Numbered from the stretch's first letter, positions 6,526-15,733 are shown. The stretch is DNA of 32,070 nt from UBA3076 sp964646435 (GCA_964646435.1 CAZYEJ010000022.1:1-32070), one strand, 5' to 3'. Notes: a model not told the origin generated them from the letters alone. Translations and numbers: made by a program.

Positions 6526-8073
6526 TTAACGGAATTGTTTAGACTGAATACCGTATTTCTTTACCCTGAGGCCCAGAATCCTTTCGGATGTGTCAAGAAG
6601 CCTTGCTGCTTTGGCTATATTGCCGCACGCATTTTTTAATGCATCAGCAATATATTCCTTTTCGAAAACGGCCATGGCAGATGATAACGAGCCGGAAGGA
6701 ACTGTCTCTGATGACTCGACTGTCTGAAGGCTCGGAGGCAAGTTGTAGCTGTGGACAGCATGATTATTACAGAGAAGCATGGCCCGCTCTATGCAATTTT
6801 CCAGTTCCCGCACATTTCCAGGCCAGTGATAGCGCATGAGCATATCAATGGCAGGAGTGGTGATCCTTTTCACGTCTTTTTTGTATTTTTTCCTGTACTT
6901 CTCAAGAAAATAATCCGCCAACAGGAGGATATCCGTTTTTCTCTCCCGTAAAGGCGGCAGGTAGATTGGAAATATGTTTAGGCGATAATAAAGATCTTCC
7001 CTGAAGCTTCCTTTATCAAGGGCCTTTTCCAGGGGCTTGTTGGTCGCGGTGACAATTCGTACATCAACTTTTATGGTATCATCCCCTCCAACCCGTTCCA
7101 GTTCTTTTTCCTGAAGCGCTCTCAGAATCTTGGCCTGGGCAGCAAGATTAAGGGTCCCGATCTCGTCCAGAAACAGAGTGCCTCCATGGGCACGCTCAAA
7201 TTTGCCTATCCTCCTTTGTGTTGCCCCGGTAAAAGCCCCCTTTTCATGTCCGAACAGCTCGCTTTCTATCAGTGTTTCCGGAAGGGCAGCACAGTTTACC
7301 TTGATAAACGGTCCTTCTGTCCTCAAACTGTTGTAATGGATGGCATTAGCCACAAGCTCTTTGCCTGTCCCGCTCTCTCCTCTGATGAGCACTGAAGCAT
7401 CGCTCGCTGAGACCTTGTCGATCATTTCAAAGACCTCTCTCATCTTGTTGCTTCTGCCCACAATATTGTAAAAGCTATATCGTTCTTTGAGCTGCTCCCG
7501 TAAGGTTATATTTTCATGCCATAGGCGATCCTTTTCCTCCTCCATCATACGGCTAATTTTTATGGCCTGGGCAACATTGGAAGCAATAATAGTCAATAAT
7601 CTCAGGTCTTCCTCAAAAGAAATCTCCTCGCTGAAGAGTCGATCCGCACTGAGTGTTCCATAAGTAAAGGAACCTATTTTGATGGGTACACAAATAAAGG
7701 ATATATTGCTTTTCTGGATATCCCCGCGGGCCTTGGTGCGGTTTAAAAACAGAGGTTCTTCCCCTATATGTGGGATAATGACAGGCTCTCCGGTTTCTAC
7801 TACCTTTCCTGTAATCCCTTCACCTATTTGATAATGGCCTCTTTGCCTTTCCTGGTCGGTCAGCCCGTGAGCTGCTTTTATACCCAATTCTTGAGTATCA
7901 GGGTCTAAAAGGGTTAGTGTTCCTCTCTTCATACCCATTTTAGAATGAAGGATGTCCAAAACAGGACCCAATGCCTCTTTTGGATCAGGAATAGAGACCA
8001 GCAGTTGGCTGATCTCGTAAAGTACGGTCAATTCCCGTATTTTTCTTGATAGGGCAGAACGTTCAGCTTCCAT
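6526..8073 (-). CDS. nifA: Nif-specific sigma-54-dependent activator
   Basis: A 515-residue bacterial enhancer-binding protein. A GAF domain occupies residues ~20-170. The AAA+ domain has Walker A GESGTGKE (232-239), the sigma-54 contact loop GAFTGA (279-284), Walker B GGTLFLDEIG (297-306) and WPGNVREL (417-424). A Fis-type helix-turn-helix (about 483-508, AARLLDTSERILGLRVKKYG) is of NifA type. It would activate sigma-54 promoters such as the one before nifH. All motifs are intact, unlike its targets. Only 26 bases separate it from a truncated amidotransferase, so its own promoter may have been lost or replaced. A 13-bp near-palindrome (8079-8091) lies just upstream of the ATG, and the ribosome site is weak. 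Confidence 0.9.
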   Translation of the reverse strand: MEAERSALSRKIRELTVLYEISQLLVSIPDPKEALGPVLDILHSKMGMKRGTLTLLDPDTQELGIKAAHGLTDQERQRGHYQIGEGITGKVVETGEPVIIPHIGEEPLFLNRTKARGDIQKSNISFICVPIKIGSFTYGTLSADRLFSEEISFEEDLRLLTIIASNVAQAIKISRMMEEEKDRLWHENITLREQLKERYSFYNIVGRSNKMREVFEMIDKVSASDASVLIRGESGTGKELVANAIHYNSLRTEGPFIKVNCAALPETLIESELFGHEKGAFTGATQRRIGKFERAHGGTLFLDEIGTLNLAAQAKILRALQEKELERVGGDDTIKVDVRIVTATNKPLEKALDKGSFREDLYYRLNIFPIYLPPLRERKTDILLLADYFLEKYRKKYKKDVKRITTPAIDMLMRYHWPGNVRELENCIERAMLLCNNHAVHSYNLPPSLQTVESSETVPSGSLSSAMAVFEKEYIADALKNACGNIAKAARLLDTSERILGLRVKKYGIQSKQFR

Positions 8074-8099
8074 TTTACAAAAGGCCCTTTTGAATATAT

Positions 8100-8330
8100 T
8101 TAACGGATAGCCTCTTCCCCGGCATTTAGAAAGGGATAGTCCTCCTCCTGATCCACATTAGGACCGCCTCCCAACACAATCAAACCGTCATATGAACTGA
8201 TATCAGGAATGGGCTGGTGCCAGACCTCTACGATATCAAGCCCTACCCTGAGTTTTTCAGCTAAACGGATCAAATGTTGCCCCGGCCCTTCCCAAGGCAT
8301 GTGCTGGAAGACAAGTAATCGTTTCATCAT
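8100..8330 (-). pseudogene. Class I glutamine amidotransferase stub (GMP synthase-like)
   Basis: Seventy-six residues from MMKRLLVFQHMPWEGPG through SYDGLIVLGGGPNVDQEEDY to NAGEEAIR. This is the N-terminal third of the small class I glutamine amidotransferases. It ends exactly where the family continues toward the catalytic Cys loop (GxCxGxQ), so the nucleophile, His and Glu are all missing. Translation stops immediately after the break, 26 bases before nifA. It is another 5' gene fragment left by a deletion. The ATG pair at 8325-8330 is chosen because the preceding in-frame sequence has no family similarity. Confidence 0.75.
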
Positions 8331-8543
8331 ATCATATTTCTTCTGTAAGCCGACTCCACAAAAATATTTTAAAAAAACACTGCAAGAGTTATCGCTGCAA
8401 AAAAGTAAACGTATCCATAAGGTCAAAAATATCAAGCAGGTAAATCCGGATGAGCCGGGAACCGATTTGGAATTGAGGGAATATCTGCCAGTTTCTCATT
8501 GGCTGTGTTCAATACCTGATTGGTAATTATTCACCTCCGAGAA

Positions 8544-11210
8544 TTAGCGGACAGCCTTGTGAAGCTCCATGGCCACTAATACAGTCAGCGCCAACCCCAG
8601 CAGGTCCAGCCAGTATTGCCCGGATACCGGCTGGATGCGCAGGACGTCGCTGATCCAGGGCGTATACATGGCGCCGATATGCACCAGTTGCGCCGCCGCT
8701 GTACCGAACAGGAGCAGCGGATTGCGCAAAGGATTAAGCCGGAACACCGAGCGGGTCTCGGACCGGCAGTTGAACACATGGACATTCTCAAACAGCACCA
8801 TGAGCAACAGAGTGCCGTTACGCGCCTCATCCACAGTGTAACCGCTGTTCAGGAGCCACTGAAAAAGGAAAAAGGCAACGCTGCCCATAACCAGCGCGGA
8901 GAGGACCACACGCTCAACCATCAGCCGATTGAAGATTGGTTCCCGCGGCGGTCGCGGCGGATGGCGCAATTCGTTACCCTCCGCCGGTTCGAAGGCCAGG
9001 GCCACATCCTGGATACCATTGGTCACCAGGTTCAGCCAGAGCAATTGCACCGCCAGCAGCGGCAGTGGCAGCCCGGTCAGCAAAGCCAAGGCAAAGAGCA
9101 CTAACTCCGCGGCACCGGTAGAAATAAGAAGAAAAATCACTTTACGCACATTGGCATAGGCTATACGGCCTTCCTCGATACCGGCCACGATGGAAACGAA
9201 GTTATCGTCGGTGAGGATGAGATCGGCCGTTTCTCGGGCCACGTCGGTCCCGCTTTTTCCCATAGCAACGCCCACCTGTGCCGCGTGCATCGCAGGCGCA
9301 TCGTTGGCGCCGTCGCCGCTGACCGCTACGAAATGTCCGTTCCGTTGCAGGGACTGTACAATGTCCAGTTTTTGCTGAGGCTCCACCCGGGCAAAAACCC
9401 GGGCCCGGCGGGTGAGCCTGTCCATGGCGGCGTTGTCTACTGCCTGCCTCAGTTCCGGACCGGTGACTACCTGTTCGGTGGAATTCGCCAATTCCAATTC
9501 CTCTGCGATGGCCAAGGAGGTGGCGGGGTGATCACCTGTGATCATAGCCACCTCAACGCCCGCTTCCCGGCATTCCATCACGGCGGTCTTAGCCTCAGCG
9601 CGCAACGGGTCGATCATGCCCACCAGGCCGATCAGAGTCAATTCCTTCAGGTGCTTTTCTGAGAACACCTCCTGCGGGCCCAATGCGATCTCCCCTACAG
9701 CCAGAGCAATAATCCGGTAACCCTTGCCGGCCATACTATCTGCCTGCTCTTCCAGCAACGACGGATCCAGCTTCACCGCCCGGCCCGGAGCGGACATGGT
9801 GCTGCACATGGGTAACAGCCGTTCCAGCGCGCCTTTGACAAATGCGTACTGCGCGCCTTTGACTTCGTTCAGGCTGGCGGAGAACAGACGTTCCGATTCA
9901 AAAGGAATGGAGGCTATCTCAGGAAAGGCGTTAGCGGCTTCCGCCTTGATAATCCCGGCCTTGTGGGCCATCACCAGCAAAGCCACGTCAACGGCATCGC
10001 CGTGGTGTGCCCAGCTATGGTCACGATGACCGAGAAAACCCTCGTTGGTCAGGACCGCAGCCCGGCACAACGGTTGCAATAATGTCTCTTCCTCTGGTGA
10101 AGGCGTGCCCCGTGGAGTGACGATACTCCCTTCCGGTTCTGCGCTCTCTCCAGTCACCTCCCATACTTCGCGACCGGGGAAAGCGATGCGGCGCGCAGTT
10201 AGCTGATTCACGGTCAGGGTGCCGGTCTTATCTGTGGCGATGAAGGTGCAGGAGCCCAGTGCCTCCACGGCTACCAGTCGGCGGACAATCACGTTGCGTC
10301 GGGCCATACGCTGCATGCCAATGGCCAACGCCACTGTGAGCGCCACCGGCAGGCCCTCGGGAATGGCCGACACGGCAAGGGCAACTGCGAACAGAAAGAT
10401 CTCGCCCAGCGCCATACCGCGCATCAGCATCACCCCTGCCATGAGTAAAGCCGCCGCACCGACCAGAATGGCCACCCTTTGGGTAAACTTCTCCATCCGG
10501 ACCATCAGAGGTACCTTCGCGGCCTTTTTGTACAGCACGGTCTCTGCGATGCGTCCGAGTTCCGTATCCAGAGCCGTACTCACCACCACCCCCAGGCCCC
10601 GTCCCCGGTTTACCAAGGTACCGGCAAAAGCCATGTTGATCCGGTCTCCCAATGCATTATCCGCTGTCAATATCTTGTCCGCATCTTTCATCACTGCCAC
10701 AGACTCACCGGTGAGCAGGGACTCGTCTACCTTCAGGTCGTGACAGTCGAGCAGGCGTAAGTCAGAGGGAATTCTTTCTCCCGATTCCACAAGCACGATA
10801 TCGCCGGGAACCAGTTCTTCCGCGTTGATCTCGTATGTATCGCCCTCGCGCAGCACCCGGCTATTACTGGTCACCAATTGTTGCAGTGCTCCGGCCGCAC
10901 GTTGGGCGGAATACTCCTGGATGGTACCGATGATGGCGTTGACCAGCAGAACCGCGCCTATAAAGCCGGCGTCGGACCACTCCTGGATCGCCAGGGAAAA
11001 CAGGGCGGCCGCAACCAGGACATAGATCAACGGGCTTATGAACTGATGCAGGAAAACACGGACAATGCCTAGGGGTTTGGCGCGGGGCAACGCATTGCGG
11101 CCGTACTGCTCCAGACGGGTAGCGGCCTCCAGACGGCTGAGTCCGTGGTGCGAACTTCGCAGTGCAGTGAGCACACTATCACCTGATTCGGCATGGGGCA
11201 CAGATACCAC
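8544..11210 (-). CDS. P2-type cation-transporting ATPase
   Basis: An 888-residue P-type ATPase: N-terminal cation-ATPase domain, actuator loop TGES (167-170), M4 PEGLP (284-288), phosphorylated Asp327 in DKTGTLT, nucleotide-domain KGA (459-461), TGD (558-560), hinge GDGANDAP (632-639) and C-terminal membrane helices. PEGLP places it with type II Ca2+/Na+ pumps. In M6, NLVTNGIQD has Asn where Ca2+ pumps usually have Asp, so ion specificity is uncertain. It pumps cations across the inner membrane using ATP. GTG at 11208-11210 is used; GTG at 11199-11201 has a better-placed AGGTGG. Composition is visibly GC-richer than neighbours, suggesting recent acquisition. It appears intact. Confidence 0.9.
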   Translation of the reverse strand: MVSVPHAESGDSVLTALRSSHHGLSRLEAATRLEQYGRNALPRAKPLGIVRVFLHQFISPLIYVLVAAALFSLAIQEWSDAGFIGAVLLVNAIIGTIQEYSAQRAAGALQQLVTSNSRVLREGDTYEINAEELVPGDIVLVESGERIPSDLRLLDCHDLKVDESLLTGESVAVMKDADKILTADNALGDRINMAFAGTLVNRGRGLGVVVSTALDTELGRIAETVLYKKAAKVPLMVRMEKFTQRVAILVGAAALLMAGVMLMRGMALGEIFLFAVALAVSAIPEGLPVALTVALAIGMQRMARRNVIVRRLVAVEALGSCTFIATDKTGTLTVNQLTARRIAFPGREVWEVTGESAEPEGSIVTPRGTPSPEEETLLQPLCRAAVLTNEGFLGHRDHSWAHHGDAVDVALLVMAHKAGIIKAEAANAFPEIASIPFESERLFSASLNEVKGAQYAFVKGALERLLPMCSTMSAPGRAVKLDPSLLEEQADSMAGKGYRIIALAVGEIALGPQEVFSEKHLKELTLIGLVGMIDPLRAEAKTAVMECREAGVEVAMITGDHPATSLAIAEELELANSTEQVVTGPELRQAVDNAAMDRLTRRARVFARVEPQQKLDIVQSLQRNGHFVAVSGDGANDAPAMHAAQVGVAMGKSGTDVARETADLILTDDNFVSIVAGIEEGRIAYANVRKVIFLLISTGAAELVLFALALLTGLPLPLLAVQLLWLNLVTNGIQDVALAFEPAEGNELRHPPRPPREPIFNRLMVERVVLSALVMGSVAFFLFQWLLNSGYTVDEARNGTLLLMVLFENVHVFNCRSETRSVFRLNPLRNPLLLFGTAAAQLVHIGAMYTPWISDVLRIQPVSGQYWLDLLGLALTVLVAMELHKAVR

Positions 11211-11262
11211 CTTTTACATCTTCCCCCGCCTCAGGATCGAAATCAGCAGCCAGAAGCCTATT

Positions 11263-12249
11263 TTACGGATGATCAAAACTTCCTCCTTTACCTGTCAAAG
11301 GCCAAAGCTGAGCCTTGGCCTCCCTGTATCCCTCGGCAATGGCTTCATTGGCCCGATGAAACTCCAGTAATCGAATGTGTCCAAGCTTTGGTCGAATCAG
11401 CAGATCCGGAGTATAGACCTGCAGCCCTGTAACAGCAATCCGATTTCCCATAATGTAGATAGAGTTTATTAATACTTCAAAAATGTTCGGCAACGGGTCC
11501 TGGCCCATCCATTGCCTGATCTGTTTGAAGGCCGGGATATCAAGCATCCCAAGCTCTTTGTTTATAAGAGCCGATATCCTGGTTTTTACTGTGGGGTTCA
11601 GTCCGGCTTCATCGCCTGACACAACTGGGCTGGCGCCGGCAATGGGTGCAAGTCTGGTCGCTCTCTTGGTCACGATATCGCGGCTGAGATCAACAGCTAT
11701 GACGAAATCAGCTCCCATTTCCCTCACTACACTTACAGGAACGGGATTGACCATGCCGCCGTCGACCAGAATCTTACCGTTTTTTCTCACTGGTGTGAAA
11801 ATACCCGGGACAGAGATGCTGGCTCTTACGGCTTCAATAACGTCTCCGTCTTGTATGATTACTTCATGACCAGTGGTCAGGTCCGTGGCTACAGCGCGAA
11901 AGGGAACGGGGAGGTCTTCGATATTTTTTTCCTCCACGTGACTTCGTATAAAATCAGCAACTTTCATCCCGTCAATAAGTCCGGACTTTGGGAATACAAT
12001 ATCGAAGAAATGGAGGATATGTTTCCAGTCGAATTGCAGGACAATCTTTTCCAGCTCATCGATCTTTCCGGAAGCGTAGACTGCCCCTACCATGGCGCCG
12101 ATGCTGGTGCCGGCCACGCAGTCCACGCGAATACCTGCTTCGCTCAGGGCCTGGATCACTCCTATATGGGCCCACCCGCGAGCAGAACCGCTGCCCAGGG
12201 CCAGGCCTATCTTTTTCGGATGTCTCCGGTTGTGGTCTGATAAACTCAA
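11263..12249 (-). CDS. Patatin-like phospholipase (RssA family)
   Basis: A Ser-Asp lipase. The oxyanion loop GSGSARG follows KKIGLALG near the N-terminus, the nucleophile lies in AGTSIGAM (Ser about 49 from the chosen start), and the dyad Asp in LVDGGMVNP (about 163). It acts on phospholipid or lysophospholipid acyl esters, probably at the inner membrane. The TTG at 12247-12249 is chosen because it avoids a long overlap with the upstream peptidase and sits ~13 codons before the conserved start; an ATG at 12384 would overlap the peptidase by 131 bases. The C-terminal helical extension (GLQVYTPDLLIRP) is normal for RssA-type proteins. No lesion is seen. Confidence 0.82.
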   Translation of the reverse strand: MSLSDHNRRHPKKIGLALGSGSARGWAHIGVIQALSEAGIRVDCVAGTSIGAMVGAVYASGKIDELEKIVLQFDWKHILHFFDIVFPKSGLIDGMKVADFIRSHVEEKNIEDLPVPFRAVATDLTTGHEVIIQDGDVIEAVRASISVPGIFTPVRKNGKILVDGGMVNPVPVSVVREMGADFVIAVDLSRDIVTKRATRLAPIAGASPVVSGDEAGLNPTVKTRISALINKELGMLDIPAFKQIRQWMGQDPLPNIFEVLINSIYIMGNRIAVTGLQVYTPDLLIRPKLGHIRLLEFHRANEAIAEGYREAKAQLWPLTGKGGSFDHP

Positions 12250-12253
12250 GGGC

Positions 12254-14167
12254 TTATCCAGTCTCAACCCGTCCGCCCAAATACTTATGCAGGAATTTTT
12301 CCATAGCCCGGTAAAAATCAAAACGGTTTTCTTCATTATGGAAGCCATGGCCCTCATTATCCTTGACCATGTATGGCACATCAATATCCCGTTTTTTCAG
12401 GGCCTCCACAACTTGATCGGATTCCGCCTTTTTCACCCTTGGATCATTCGCTCCCTGGGCAATAAAAAGAGGTGCTTTTATCTGATCGACATGAAATACA
12501 GGAGAGACTTCTTTCAGAAGCGCTTTATCTTTTTCAGGATCGCCGATCATTTCATAGAGCATCTGTCTGCCCAATTCCCAATAGGGCGGAATGGTGTTTA
12601 AGAGTACAAAAATATTGGATACACCAACATAATCAACACCACAGGCATACAGATTCGGAGTAAAGGTAACCCCTGCTAATGTGGCGTAACCACCGTAAGA
12701 AGCGCCATAAATTCCAATCCGTTCGGGGTCGGCAATGCCCGTGTCGATTAACCAATGGACTCCCTGGGTGATATCGTCCTGCATTTCCCTGCCCCATTTT
12801 TTAAAGCCTGCTTCCCAGAATTTTTTACCGTATCCGGTAGACCCCCTGAAATTCATTTGCAGAACAGCGTACCCACGGTTGGCCAAGAATTGTACTTCAG
12901 GATTGAAGCCCCACATGTCACGTGCCCAGGGGCCACCGTGGGGATTAACCACAACTGGTAAATTCTTAGGCTCAATGCCATTTGGCAGAGTTAGATAGCC
13001 ATGGATGGTTAATCCATCTTTGGATTGGTACTTAATTGGTTTCATGTCCGCCATGTATTTTTCATTAAGCCACGGCGAAACATCCACTAATTTTTTAAAG
13101 TCATCGCTCTTCCTATCATAATAGTAATAGGCGCCCCTGGACTTATCGCTAAAAGTGCGCACAAGGACCTTGCTTTCATCTTTACTCATGTTCGTTACAA
13201 CAACTTCATATCCGGGAAGTCGTTGCTCAAGATTCTTCTGTAGTTGCTTACGTCTTTCATCAAAGAAATGATAGTGGCGTTTATCCGTTACATAGGTCAC
13301 GCCCGTGATTACTTTGCGCTTTTTCGATCTCAAGAGACTGGAAACATCGACTTGAGGGTGTTCAAAAATAACTTCAAGTTCTTTGTCTTTATCAGGGTCA
13401 TATTTTACTATGGCACGCTTATCGCGCCCGATATTGGAGGAGGCGTAAATATATTTGTTGTCAAAACTAAAAAAGAGCGGGGCAAGCGTCTCTTTAAAAT
13501 TTGTGGTGAAGACAACTCGAAAATCATCCGTTTCCTTATCGCGATACAGAATACTGGTGTTAACACCGTCTGAGGTGGTTGCTATACGTAATTCACCATT
13601 ATTGTCGGTAAGCCAACCATCAATATTACCCGGATTCTTGGCGACCATCTTCATCTCACCGCTGTTGATATTAATACGGTAGGCATCGAAGATGCGTTTA
13701 TCACGCTTATTCATTCCTATGATCATCTCTTTTTCATTATCTTTCAGGTCATCTATAATTCGAACCCTTACCTGATCGAAGGGTGTTAATTCCTTCAGAC
13801 CGGAGCCATCAATATCCACGGCATACAGCCTGAAATTCTCATCGCCGCCCTTATCCTGTACAAAGACGATGCGATGATTATTCGCCCAAAAGTAGCCAGC
13901 TATGTCCCTTTTTGTTGCATTGGTAATACGGATGGCCTTTTTTTCGCCAATCTTTTGGACATGGACATTCATTCTGTTTTTCCATGGCTCCATAAAGGCA
14001 AGGTATTGGCCATTAGGTGATAATTGAAACCCTGCTTTCTCTGGGTTCCTGAAAAAATCCTTCATGGGGATGATCGGCGGTAATCCGGCCTCTTCCTTAA
14101 CCTTACATCCACAAAAAAAGCCGAAACCTAAGACAAAGAAAAGGCTCAGTAGAAAAAGTTTTTTCAT
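12254..14167 (-). CDS. S9 family prolyl oligopeptidase-type peptidase, probable lipoprotein
   Basis: A 637-residue protein. MKKLFLLSLFFVLGFGFFC is a signal sequence ending in a GC that could be a lipobox Cys (residue 21). Residues ~35-380 form a beta-propeller-like region (WANNHRIVFVQDK, DGSGLKELTPF). The C-terminal alpha/beta hydrolase has nucleophile Ser490 in GIYGASYGGYATLAG, Asp575 in QGANDPRV and His607 in DNEGHGF, with the HGGPWARD oxyanion region. It would cleave short peptides outside the cytoplasm. The start at 14167 has GGAG 6-9 bases upstream; an upstream in-frame ATG lacks a signal peptide. It is followed at once by the patatin gene, so the two are probably cotranscribed. Confidence 0.9.
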   Translation of the reverse strand: MKKLFLLSLFFVLGFGFFCGCKVKEEAGLPPIIPMKDFFRNPEKAGFQLSPNGQYLAFMEPWKNRMNVHVQKIGEKKAIRITNATKRDIAGYFWANNHRIVFVQDKGGDENFRLYAVDIDGSGLKELTPFDQVRVRIIDDLKDNEKEMIIGMNKRDKRIFDAYRININSGEMKMVAKNPGNIDGWLTDNNGELRIATTSDGVNTSILYRDKETDDFRVVFTTNFKETLAPLFFSFDNKYIYASSNIGRDKRAIVKYDPDKDKELEVIFEHPQVDVSSLLRSKKRKVITGVTYVTDKRHYHFFDERRKQLQKNLEQRLPGYEVVVTNMSKDESKVLVRTFSDKSRGAYYYYDRKSDDFKKLVDVSPWLNEKYMADMKPIKYQSKDGLTIHGYLTLPNGIEPKNLPVVVNPHGGPWARDMWGFNPEVQFLANRGYAVLQMNFRGSTGYGKKFWEAGFKKWGREMQDDITQGVHWLIDTGIADPERIGIYGASYGGYATLAGVTFTPNLYACGVDYVGVSNIFVLLNTIPPYWELGRQMLYEMIGDPEKDKALLKEVSPVFHVDQIKAPLFIAQGANDPRVKKAESDQVVEALKKRDIDVPYMVKDNEGHGFHNEENRFDFYRAMEKFLHKYLGGRVETG

Positions 14168-14224
14168 GATATCTCCAAACCTGGTGCTCTTTAGATTCAC
14201 TTTGCGCTGTTTTTTTATAATTAA

Positions 14225-14398
14225 TTACCGTCCAAAGACGGGATTTTGCAAAAGGCTCAATAGATTATCCTTCACGGCATCTGAAATAAAGATTCTCACC
14301 CGCCTGTCGTAACTGATACGGTATTTCCCCGGCGTCATGATCTCCCGTGTACCGACCACAGTGATAGTGATAGGGATGATAGGAATGCCTACCCTGGA
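14225..14398 (-). pseudogene. plsC-type acyltransferase C-terminal remnant
   Basis: The frame IPIIPITITVVGTREIM followed by GKYRISYDRRVRIFISDAV resembles the end of 1-acylglycerol-3-phosphate acyltransferases (typical PVVPVAIIGTREIMPKG...). Only ~55 residues remain and the HxxxxD catalytic part is gone. The upstream edge is an extragenic repeat whose accidental translation (CHAGLDPTSR) is a common false N-terminus. Confidence 0.6.
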
Positions 14399-14400
14399 GG

Positions 14401-14421
14401 TCGGATCGAGTCCGGCATGAC
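14401..14421. repeat. Extragenic palindromic (REP-like) element
   Basis: CGGATCGAGTCCGGCATGAC is the widespread intergenic motif that reads GTCATGCCGGACTCGATCCG on the other strand; CGGA/TCCG can pair. It marks the breakpoint of the acyltransferase remnant. Confidence 0.5.
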
Positions 14422-14456
14422 AAAAACAGTTGATTTTAATCAACCCGACATAGAAC

Positions 14457-14477
14457 CCCTCGTCTTATAGACGAGGG
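14457..14477 (-). terminator. Stem-loop downstream of marC-family gene
   Basis: CCCTCGTC (14457-14464) and GACGAGGG (14470-14477) make a perfect 8-bp stem with a 5-base loop, 17 bases after the MarC stop codon. There is only a short T-rich tail (GGTTCTATGT) on the minus strand, so termination strength is uncertain. Confidence 0.5.
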
Positions 14478-14494
14478 TTGTCCAGTGGGGGCTA

Positions 14495-15139
14495 TTAACT
14501 TCCTGCTGTTGTCAGGCATGGAAAGATTCCACTTATTCCCTGTGTAATAAATTCTATTGCAATTGCAGCAAGAATCAGCCCCATGAGGCGACTCGCGATA
14601 TTTATTCCAGTAGTTCCCAGGACTGTACCAATAGAGACGGCTAAACGCAAAACGACCCATACGACAATCGCCACACATATAATGATTACACAAAGGAATA
14701 GCAAATAAAGCCAACCGGAAGATTGATGGGCATACAGGATTACAGTGCTTATTGCTCCCGGGCCGGCCAGCAACGGAATAGCCAAGGGGACAACCGCTAT
14801 CGTATCTTTCTCTTCAGCCTCCCCGGCCTCTTCAGGTGTCTGCTTGCTGCCGCTGCGACGGGCATGAAACATGTCAATCGCCATCAGCAGGATCAGTACC
14901 CCACCGCCTACACGGAAGGCTGGAATGCCAATACCAAAGAATTTGAGGGCTGACTCGCCGCTCAATGCCGCCAAGAGTAGTATTGCACCTGTGGATACAG
15001 CCGTAATCCAGGCAATGCGGCTACGTTCCCTTATGGATTGAGTTGACGTAAAGCTCAGAAATACCGGGACAATTCCTAAAGGATTAACGATAACCAGTAT
15101 GCCCGTGATAATCTTTATATATTCATTCCATTCAAGCAA
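14495..15139 (-). CDS. MarC family integral membrane protein
   Basis: A 214-residue membrane protein with about six helices. IVNPLGIVPVFLSFT near the N-terminus and PLAIPLLAGPGAISTVI mid-protein are the two half-repeat signatures of the MarC/YchE/YhgN family. Its transported substrate is unknown; older links to multidrug resistance were not upheld. A polar charged loop (ARRSGSKQTPEEAGEAEEKD) separates the halves. It is transcribed alone, with a possible terminator stem-loop just downstream. Length is normal and no lesions are seen. Confidence 0.88.
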   Translation of the reverse strand: MLEWNEYIKIITGILVIVNPLGIVPVFLSFTSTQSIRERSRIAWITAVSTGAILLLAALSGESALKFFGIGIPAFRVGGGVLILLMAIDMFHARRSGSKQTPEEAGEAEEKDTIAVVPLAIPLLAGPGAISTVILYAHQSSGWLYLLFLCVIIICVAIVVWVVLRLAVSIGTVLGTTGINIASRLMGLILAAIAIEFITQGISGIFPCLTTAGS

Positions 15140-15213
15140 ACACGATCCCTTTCAACTTGGCATTTTTACTTAGGGAAGCAGAAACGAATAATTATTTGGC
15201 ATCTCTATTCTTA

Positions 15214-15621
15214 TTATGCATTTTTGAGAATCACCTTTACCTCTTCTCCGGATAAGACTTCTTTTTCCTCTTTTCACTCATCCTATAGGTACACACCATA
15301 TTTCGTGCCAACTCCGATGCCCGTTCTAAATCATTCCGCGCACCTATAAAAATATCGTCAAAGACAATTTCCTCGGCAAGCCTGCCGCCCAAAAGAATAG
15401 CAACATGGTCCAAAAACTCTTTTTTTACCGATATTCAGGAAATTCATTCCTGCAGAACCCATCTTGCGGGAAAGAAAACCCCACAGCAGAAAAATTACGG
15501 CAAAAATGATGAAATACCAGATAAAAAAAAGGCCCTGTTTCTGCCAGATTTTTTGTACAGGTGGCTTATTGACCTCAATTTCAGGTTTTTTGCGACTAAT
15601 CTGAAAATTCATTTTTTTCAT
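15214..15621 (-). pseudogene. ftsH: ftsH with two internal deletions
   Basis: FtsH is a membrane AAA+ zinc protease. The start (15621, preceded by GGGAGGAG) gives a cytosolic N-end, one membrane helix (FFIWYFIIFAVIFLLWGF) and MNFLNIGK. At an A-run near 15420 it jumps, out of frame, to EFLDHVAILLGGRLAEEIVF and NDLERASELARNMV from the M41 domain. After YRMSEK (about 15270) it changes frame again to the C-terminal tail EKEVLSGEEVKVILKNA, ending TAA at 15214. The second membrane helix, the whole AAA domain and the HExxH zinc site are missing. Three frames are needed to read it, so no product can function. Confidence 0.85.
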
Positions 15622-15697
15622 AAGTATTCTCCTCCCGCATATTAGCGATTAAGGGCCTGGTAAAGAATAACTTGATTCCCAAGCTCAGAGCTGAAGC

Positions 15698-15733
15698 TTA
15701 AGGCGCTGCTGAAACTACATTCTGTGGATTGCA
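15698..15733 (-). pseudogene. Tail of a second 2-hydroxyacid dehydrogenase (tiny remnant)
   Basis: The minus strand reads NPQNVVSAAP then stop. The 16-base core ACATTCTGTGGATTGC is shared with the 3' end of the intact dehydrogenase near 24,015, which ends NPQNVVG. Too short for certainty, but it suggests a second, almost deleted copy. Confidence 0.35.

Noticed and set aside
8382..8526. Plus-strand frame ending EYLPVSHWLCSIPDW as a gene
   Set aside because: No recognisable family, no ribosome site, and its upstream part is antisense to the amidotransferase stub.
8569..11072. Many long plus-strand frames opposite the P-type ATPase
   Set aside because: They are antisense shadows of a GC-rich gene and have no family resemblance.
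14225..14443. A 72-residue protein starting MIKINCFCHAGLDPTSRVG
   Set aside because: The N-terminal part is translation of a common extragenic palindrome; only the C-terminal acyltransferase remnant is meaningful.
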